A stretch of DNA of 49,673 nucleotides from Verrucomicrobiaceae bacterium (GTDB lineage Bacteria; Verrucomicrobiota; Verrucomicrobiia; Verrucomicrobiales; Verrucomicrobiaceae): positions 1 to 49,673 of the forward strand of contig JAEUHK010000132.1 of the NCBI GenBank assembly GCA_016795465.1, written 5' to 3'. This document shows, one piece after another, positions 45,156 through 49,673 of the stretch. How positions within the stretch are numbered: the stretch's first letter is position 1; the number at the start of each line of letters is the position of its first letter. The notes under the pieces are model-generated. The model saw only the letters and a list, made by a program, of their open reading frames with translations. It had not been told where the DNA came from and ran no database searches. A program made the position numbers and the translations under genes.

Positions 45156-45644
45156 ATGCCCTCCATCTTCCGTGCCAGCACCCGCCTCGCAGCCAGCGCG
45201 GAAGTCATGTTCGCGTTTCACAGCGACCCGCACAACATCGTCCACGTCATGCCGCCCACGCTGAAGCTCGTGAGCCTGCAAACTGATGGCCCAGCGCAAG
45301 AAGGCCGCCTCATCGAGTTCCACTGCCGCGACTGGGGTTTCATCCCGATGCGTTGGAAATGCTGCTGGCATACCGTGCAGCCGCTAAGCGTGCTTGTGGA
45401 CGAGATGCTCGAAGGCCCCTTCGCTCAATTCGTGCACGAGCACCGCTTCGAGCCGCTCGCCGAAGGCGGCTGCGCCATGCACGACACCATCACCTACGCC
45501 TTCGGCCGCTCCTGGTGGGGCAAACTGATCTCCGAAACCGCCGTGCGGCTCTACCTAAAGCTGCTTTTCACCTACCGCCACCACCGCACACGGCAGTGGG
45601 CCCACCATCAGGTCACCAGTCCGTCACCGCGCCATCCGGGCTGA
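45156..45644 (+). CDS. SRPBCC (START/Bet v1-like) family protein
   Basis: A 162-residue protein with the look of a cyclase/dehydrase-type SRPBCC domain. It opens with a strand and ASAEVMFAFHSDPHNI, and continues with MPPTLKLVSL, FVHEHRFEPL and HDTITYAF, ending in a C-terminal helix. These domains bind hydrophobic ligands; no ligand can be named. Its ATG comes 2 nt after the rarD stop, suggesting translational coupling. Its last 32 nt overlap the 3' end of the converging dehydratase gene. The His/Arg-rich tail after residue ~145 looks less conserved and may be read-through into the neighbour's region. Confidence 0.8.
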   Translation: MPSIFRASTRLAASAEVMFAFHSDPHNIVHVMPPTLKLVSLQTDGPAQEGRLIEFHCRDWGFIPMRWKCCWHTVQPLSVLVDEMLEGPFAQFVHEHRFEPLAEGGCAMHDTITYAFGRSWWGKLISETAVRLYLKLLFTYRHHRTRQWAHHQVTSPSPRHPG

Positions 45645-46791
45645 ATTCGCGGAGCACGATCTCCTGCTGGAAGGGATGCTTCTTCACCTCGGCTTCGTTG
45701 ATGGTGATGCCGAGGCCGGGCTTGGTGTTCGGGCGGACGATGCGGCCTGCTTTCTCGATGACGAAGCCTTCCTCGACCACGTCCTGCCGCCACGGCACGT
45801 CGTTGTGCACGGTTTCGCAGATGATGTAGCTCGGTTGGCTGAATCCGAACTCGAGTGACGCAGCGGTGCTGACGGGTCCCTGCGGATTGTGCGGGGCCAA
45901 AGCGATGCGATGGGCCTCCGCGAGCGCGGCGATGCGTTTCGCGGCACTGAGACCACCGCAGTGCGTGATGTCGAGCTGGCAGATCTCGACGGCGCGTTTC
46001 TCGAACATGTCTTTGAAGGCCTCCAGGTTCGTCACGCGCTCGCCGCTGGCCACGGGCGTGGTGAGCGCGGCGTTGATCTTCGCGAGTCCATCGACCGCCT
46101 CCGGCCAGCAGGGCTCTTCGAAGAAGTAGAGGCCGAAATCATCGAGCGCTTTGCCGAATTTGAGCCCCATGGCCGGAGAAGGTCGCGCGTGGCAGTCCAC
46201 CATGATGTCGATGTCCGGCCCCACGGCCTCGCGCATGGCCGCGACGGCCGCAGCAGCGGCGCGGACGGGCTTCATGCCTTCGATGGGCATCGTGCTGGGC
46301 ACCGCCATGCTTTTAAAGGCCGTGTAACCATCCGCCACGGCTTGCTGCGCCAGTTCCGCGAAGCGTTTCGCGTTGTCGGCGGGCGTTTGATAAAAATCCT
46401 CCATCTTCCCGCCGCCAAGATGGCAGTAGGTTCGCACCCAATCCCGCACCGGACCGCCAAACACCTTTGAGAGCGGCATGTTCGCCACCTTGCCCACGAT
46501 GTCCCACAGCGCGAGATCGATGCCTGCGATGGCCGTGGCCCGCACGATGCCGTGCCCATGCCAGAAGTGCTGGCGATACATCACCTGCCAGAGGTATTCC
46601 ACCCGCGTCGGGTCCTCGCCGATGAGCAGGTGTGACATGTCTTCAATCGCCCCCACAATGCTGCGCGTGTGCCACTCCAGCGTCGCCTCCCCCCAGCCGA
46701 TGAGGCCGGGCTGGTCGGTGACGACTTTGACAAAGACCCAGTTTCGCATCCGGGCATGGCAGACGAGGGTTTCGATGGCGGTGATTTTCAT
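45613..46791 (-). CDS. Enolase-superfamily sugar-acid dehydratase (mandelate racemase/DgoD-like)
   Basis: A 392-residue mandelate racemase/muconate lactonizing enzyme family protein. The N-terminal capping domain has GWGEATLEWH and GIDLALWDIVGK. The barrel supplies Asp199 and His201 (VDCHARP), Glu225 (FFEEP), Glu251 (SGERV), Asp274 (QLDITHCGG), His301 (PHNPQGP) and Glu326 (ICETV). The DxH and HNPxGP pattern is that of the D-galactonate/D-mannonate-type acid-sugar dehydratases, which lose water from a sugar acid to give a 2-keto-3-deoxy acid. The exact substrate is inferred only. A DapA-family lyase and SDR that could act on such products lie 40 kb upstream in the same window. The 3' end overlaps the SRPBCC gene by 32 nt. 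Confidence 0.92.
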   Translation of the reverse strand: MKITAIETLVCHARMRNWVFVKVVTDQPGLIGWGEATLEWHTRSIVGAIEDMSHLLIGEDPTRVEYLWQVMYRQHFWHGHGIVRATAIAGIDLALWDIVGKVANMPLSKVFGGPVRDWVRTYCHLGGGKMEDFYQTPADNAKRFAELAQQAVADGYTAFKSMAVPSTMPIEGMKPVRAAAAAVAAMREAVGPDIDIMVDCHARPSPAMGLKFGKALDDFGLYFFEEPCWPEAVDGLAKINAALTTPVASGERVTNLEAFKDMFEKRAVEICQLDITHCGGLSAAKRIAALAEAHRIALAPHNPQGPVSTAASLEFGFSQPSYIICETVHNDVPWRQDVVEEGFVIEKAGRIVRPNTKPGLGITINEAEVKKHPFQQEIVLREFSPDGAVTDW

Positions 46792-46828
46792 GAGATGCGA
46801 AGACGGGGGTGAAGCTGTGATAAGACGC

Positions 46829-47473
46829 TCATATTAGCGCCTCTAGTTCTCTGCGGATGTCATCATCGACGTGCTTAACAAGTCCAAGCTTCGGGTGATA
46901 ACGTAATGGAGCCTGTGTTATGCGGGCAGCCGCTAAAGCGGTGGCAGCTAATTCGGCAGCTCGCTGAGGTTCTCGATCGAGCCTGCTCAAGATCACGGCC
47001 CTGATCGTGGAAGCACGATAGACATCTACTGGAAAGGGGGTGACACCGTGAAACTCATCCAAAATAGATAAAGCCTGCTCATAGTGTGAGGGAACAGGGC
47101 GGCAAATCACTAGCCAGCCAAAATCTAGATGAGCCTGTGTTCGCATATTCGGGCGCTTCCGCTGCGAAGCGAAGACTTCGATGTAGTGACGCAAGGCGTC
47201 ATCTACTCGACCTTCGACAAACGCACACTGAGCAAGCTGGTTTAGAACGGAAGATGTATCAAAGTGATCGGGCCATTCAGCTAAGAAGTAATCTAGGAGG
47301 CTAATCGCTGCTCTGATCTTTGCTGGCTCCTTAGTCTCCTGCAATGATAAAGCCTTGATACGGACATACTGGCCCTTGCTGTGCGCTCCTCTAGCCCGGC
47401 CCAGCTTCTGCCAAAACAAAGTTTTTGAGGCTTCGTCCCATGAGCATGATCTGAACCAGTCGTCGTTTGGCAT
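46829..47473 (-). CDS. Uncharacterised TPR-like protein (214 aa)
   Basis: A 214-residue protein beginning MPNDDWFRSCSWDE, followed by FWQKLGRARG and QYVRIKALSL, and then helical pairs that look like degenerate tetratricopeptide repeats (for example SVLNQLAQCAFVEGRVDDAL and HYEQALSILDEF). This N-terminal pattern recurs in a scattered family of hypothetical proteins (recalled, not searched). Function is unknown; no signal peptide or membrane segment. ATG 47473 is chosen for the family-like start; ATG 47512 would add 13 residues. Base composition is lower in GC than its neighbours (28 of 60 G/C at 47041-47100 against 38 of 60 at 46081-46140), a hint of acquisition. It is 37 nt downstream of nothing else on its strand but could read into the dehydratase gene. 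Confidence 0.7.
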   Translation of the reverse strand: MPNDDWFRSCSWDEASKTLFWQKLGRARGAHSKGQYVRIKALSLQETKEPAKIRAAISLLDYFLAEWPDHFDTSSVLNQLAQCAFVEGRVDDALRHYIEVFASQRKRPNMRTQAHLDFGWLVICRPVPSHYEQALSILDEFHGVTPFPVDVYRASTIRAVILSRLDREPQRAAELAATALAAARITQAPLRYHPKLGLVKHVDDDIRRELEALI

Positions 47474-47535
47474 GAGGTTTAGGGGCTGTTGGTTGGATGA
47501 ACAAATGAGCACCTAACAGATGTGCTGCTTCTCGT

Positions 47536-47563
47536 GCAATATTATCTACGGCAAGAATATTGC
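47536..47563. promoter_or_regulatory. Inverted repeat upstream of the TPR-like gene
   Basis: GCAATATT (47536-47543) is a perfect inverted repeat of AATATTGC (47556-47563) with a 12-nt spacer, in the 166-nt AT-richer gap between the TPR-like gene start and the end of the ceramidase-like gene. Position and symmetry suit an operator; no clear -35/-10 pair was assigned. Confidence 0.3.
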
Positions 47564-47639
47564 TTTGTGACGAGTTTTGAGAATTCGCAGCCTCTTGAAG
47601 CTTCAAATGCCCTATCGGCTCTTGAGAGAAGATGCCGTT

Positions 47640-49073
47640 TCACAGACTGGCCGCTATCCGCTCCGCCACCGCCTCGATCAACTGCTCCAAACTCCCCGCC
47701 GCGACAACGGCAATGCTTTCTTGGTAGATGCCAGTGTCGTAGAGCTCGCGCGGCGGCAGATACGAGGCACCCCAGTCGGCGGCGATGCTGGCGACGAGGA
47801 TAATGTTATCGGGAAAGCGGCGGCGGAGTTCGGTTTGGAGGAGGGAGTAGCTTTCGCCCTGCACGCCGAGCCAAATGGCATCGCCGAGATGCCAGAGGAC
47901 GACTTGCAGCGGGTAGCTGTCGCCAGACGGGAGTTGGTTGAGGCGATGCAGCAGACGGTTTTTGCGTTCGGCGAGGGCACGGAGGTCGGCGGCGAGGACT
48001 TCATCGCCTGCGGCACGAGCAGCGGCTTCGTCGCGTTGGAGGTTGGCGAGGTCGTTTTGGACCTTTTCGGCGGTGGGCTGGCCGGGGCGATAGCGCAGCG
48101 GCTCTTGCCAGCGCTGGAGCTTCCATGCGGCTTTTGCAGCGAGGTCGATGCTTTGATGCTTCCACGAGCCGAGCGTGGCGCCCGAGACGACGGGGCCGGC
48201 ATAAACGAAGGTCGTTCCTGCGGCTGGAAGGGCGGTGAGGGCTGAAAGCGCGGCGTAACCTAGCTCGCGGCCGTTTCGATCCGCCACGGCGGTGTCGCCG
48301 ACGAAGCCTTCGCGCGGGCCGAGCTCGCCGCTGGCACCTTGCAAAAACAAACACGGAGCGCCGGTGTCGCGTTCGACGAGTTCGCGCATCGCGCCGATGT
48401 AGTCGGGGCTGATGAGCGTGTTCTCCCACGCGAGCGTGGTGGGATGGCAGGCGTAGTTCACGATGCTGGCGAGCATTTTGCCATGGTCATCGGTGACACG
48501 GGCGACGATGACGGTGTCGTCTGCAGGTACGCCGGGATTGTGACCGCACACGAACTGCTTTCCGTCCCAAAAATCGCGATGCGTGGCCAGCGAGCACTTT
48601 CCACGGCCATACACGATGCCTGCGGGCTGCAACGACGCGATGGCATCGCGGATCAAAGCGCCGGCTTTTTCGCCGAGTGAATGCAAATACGGCGGAATGA
48701 GACCTCCGCCGGGCAGATTCGCCCGATCCAGCCCCATCAAGCCCGCGCCATGCGTGTGCGAGAAGACGACGAGAATCTCCTCCTTTGCCACTCCGCCGAT
48801 CTCCGCGGCCTGCGCGACGAGGTTCGCATGCTCGGTGGCTCCCATCACGCAATGATCGAGCGCGAGCAGGATCTGCCGCTCGCTGCCTTCCATCGGCGCA
48901 AAGACGGTCACGGTGGCCCGCAGCGGCCGGTGGATGCCGGTGGCGCGTTCATGTTTCGCCGCGCCCCACATGCGGTGGTAGATGTCCGCGGGCGGAGTGA
49001 TGTCGCACCACTTCAACGCGAAACGGCAGCGGCTCTGCGGCGTGGGGTCTTCGGTGCGGGAAAGGGAGGGCAT
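47640..49073 (-). CDS. Neutral/alkaline non-lysosomal ceramidase-like hydrolase
   Basis: A 477-residue protein resembling the N-terminal catalytic domain of neutral/alkaline ceramidases as found widely in Planctomycetes and Verrucomicrobia. The zinc-site-like motif SHTHGAG is at residues 105-111, followed by GRGKCSLATHRD, GVPADDTVIVARV, VNYACHPTTL and LQGASGELGPREG. True ceramidases cleave the amide of ceramide; members without the C-terminal Ig-like domain, like this one, are mostly of unknown substrate. No signal peptide is evident (start MPSLSRTEDPTPQ), so a cytoplasmic location is likely, unlike secreted ceramidases. GAAGG lies close to the ATG, the clearest Shine-Dalgarno-like element on this strand. 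It is divergent from the propeller gene with 73 nt between starts. Confidence 0.82.
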   Translation of the reverse strand: MPSLSRTEDPTPQSRCRFALKWCDITPPADIYHRMWGAAKHERATGIHRPLRATVTVFAPMEGSERQILLALDHCVMGATEHANLVAQAAEIGGVAKEEILVVFSHTHGAGLMGLDRANLPGGGLIPPYLHSLGEKAGALIRDAIASLQPAGIVYGRGKCSLATHRDFWDGKQFVCGHNPGVPADDTVIVARVTDDHGKMLASIVNYACHPTTLAWENTLISPDYIGAMRELVERDTGAPCLFLQGASGELGPREGFVGDTAVADRNGRELGYAALSALTALPAAGTTFVYAGPVVSGATLGSWKHQSIDLAAKAAWKLQRWQEPLRYRPGQPTAEKVQNDLANLQRDEAAARAAGDEVLAADLRALAERKNRLLHRLNQLPSGDSYPLQVVLWHLGDAIWLGVQGESYSLLQTELRRRFPDNIILVASIAADWGASYLPPRELYDTGIYQESIAVVAAGSLEQLIEAVAERIAASL

Positions 49074-49146
49074 CTGCCTTCAAAGTCCCCTCGCGTGACC
49101 AAACTTTCAAAGGACAAACACAACGTCGCGGCAGCGTAGTCGGTGC

Positions 49147-49673
49147 ATGAGGCCTTTACTGCTCCTTTTTGCCGCCGCCAGCACCTTTGCCGCTGATCCC
49201 ATCGCCATCGGTTCGCGTCGCGAGTTGTTCGTGGATGACTTCCTGATCGAAAAGATGACCGGCAAGGCCGAGCAGCGCCTGCATCAGCCGCAGCCGCAGG
49301 AGATCGCCATCACACATGATGCGACGTGGGAGGGCAGTGGCAGCGGTTATCACAGCGTCTTCAAGGACGGCGACAAATACCGCATGTATTACAAGTCGTG
49401 GCAGCTCACCGTCACCGCGCCGGGGAAGGTGAACACCGGTGAGCATCCGCTCTTCACCTGCTACGCGGAAAGCGATGACGGCATTCATTGGCGGAAGCCG
49501 GAGCTCGGCCTGCACGAGTTCAAAGGCTCAAAGGCGAACAACATCGTCATCCCGCATGGCAAGATGGGAAAGGTAAATCCCGATGGCGGGCATCCGGCGG
49601 TCTTCAAAGATGAAAACCCGGCCGCGCCACCCGAGGCGAGATACAAGGCCATCGTGCGCTCGAACTCGCCGAA
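49147..49673 (+). CDS. Secreted five-bladed beta-propeller glycosidase-like protein (partial at window end)
   Basis: The frame is open from ATG 49147 to the window end (175 complete codons). A signal peptide is clear (MRPLLLLFAAASTFAADP, cleavage near FAA). The mature start SRRELFVDDFLIEKM is followed by YHSVFKDGDKYRMYYKSW, YAESDDGIHWRKPELGL and GHPAVFKDENP, strands typical of GH32/GH43/GH130-like five-bladed propellers common in Planctomycetes and Verrucomicrobia. Likely a periplasmic or secreted carbohydrate-active or carbohydrate-binding protein; substrate unknown. The rest lies beyond the window. Confidence 0.85.
   Translation, partial: MRPLLLLFAAASTFAADPIAIGSRRELFVDDFLIEKMTGKAEQRLHQPQPQEIAITHDATWEGSGSGYHSVFKDGDKYRMYYKSWQLTVTAPGKVNTGEHPLFTCYAESDDGIHWRKPELGLHEFKGSKANNIVIPHGKMGKVNPDGGHPAVFKDENPAAPPEARYKAIVRSNSP

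Noticed and set aside
47391..47606. Small 71-codon minus-strand frame overlapping the TPR-like gene start
   Set aside because: It is in another frame, overlaps the better supported gene, and shows no recognisable family.

Overview
The window looks like a piece of a GC-rich Verrucomicrobiota chromosome, most likely from the Verrucomicrobiaceae (Prosthecobacter/Verrucomicrobium type). This is an inference from several things: giant secreted mosaics of SdrD-B, GEVED and Ig-like (He_PIG) domains, a short PEP-CTERM protein, several genes of types common in Planctomycetes and Verrucomicrobia (non-lysosomal ceramidase-like, five-bladed propeller, enolase-superfamily sugar-acid enzyme), and starts that mostly lack a Shine-Dalgarno sequence. 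No rRNA, tRNA, CRISPR array, integrase or transposase was seen. No stretch longer than 300 bases lacks a gene.

Layout. 1-4.8 kb: the 3' half of rpoC and its terminator, then an SDR oxidoreductase and a DapA-family lyase as a likely pair, then rlmN. 4.8-36.2 kb: a secreted-protein locus of three genes on the + strand. The first encodes a 2,275-residue protein with 9 SdrD-B and 4 Ig-like domains. The second encodes a 217-residue PEP-CTERM protein whose start overlaps the first gene's stop by 4 bases. After an AT-rich palindromic promoter island comes the third, a 23.7-kb gene for a 7,890-residue protein that fills almost half of the window. 36.3-42 kb: a minus-strand pair (metallo-beta-lactamase-fold hydrolase and 2-hydroxyacid dehydrogenase), a divergent Prc/Tsp-type tail-specific protease, a MogA/MoaB protein and an HlyD-type periplasmic adaptor. 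42-45.6 kb: cstA, a RarD-type permease and an SRPBCC protein. 45.6-49.7 kb: an enolase-superfamily dehydratase, an uncharacterised TPR-like gene of lower GC content, a ceramidase-like hydrolase, and the start of a secreted beta-propeller protein cut by the window end.

The exciting part is the giant gene. By eye the product contains about 22 Ig-like repeats of nearly constant 264-nt period, 14 GEVED domains (nine in tandem at a 489-492-nt period), 10 SdrD-B domains, two PA14 domains each inserted inside an SdrD-B domain, three jelly-roll-like regions, two copies of an unrecognised ~230-residue domain, and a C-terminal module shared with the 2,275-residue neighbour. Its internal history is legible: a ~2.66-kb composite was duplicated, a six-domain Ig block was duplicated with a 2.67-kb offset, and GEVED units were expanded in tandem. 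The simplest reading is a surface or extracellular fibre/adhesin system of two related giant proteins plus a small exosortase-sorted protein; function is inferred from domain content only.

Intergenic DNA from 40 to 44 kb carries three elaborate inverted-repeat elements that look like REP/terminator-type sequences. All domain assignments are from reading the translations, not from profile searches.
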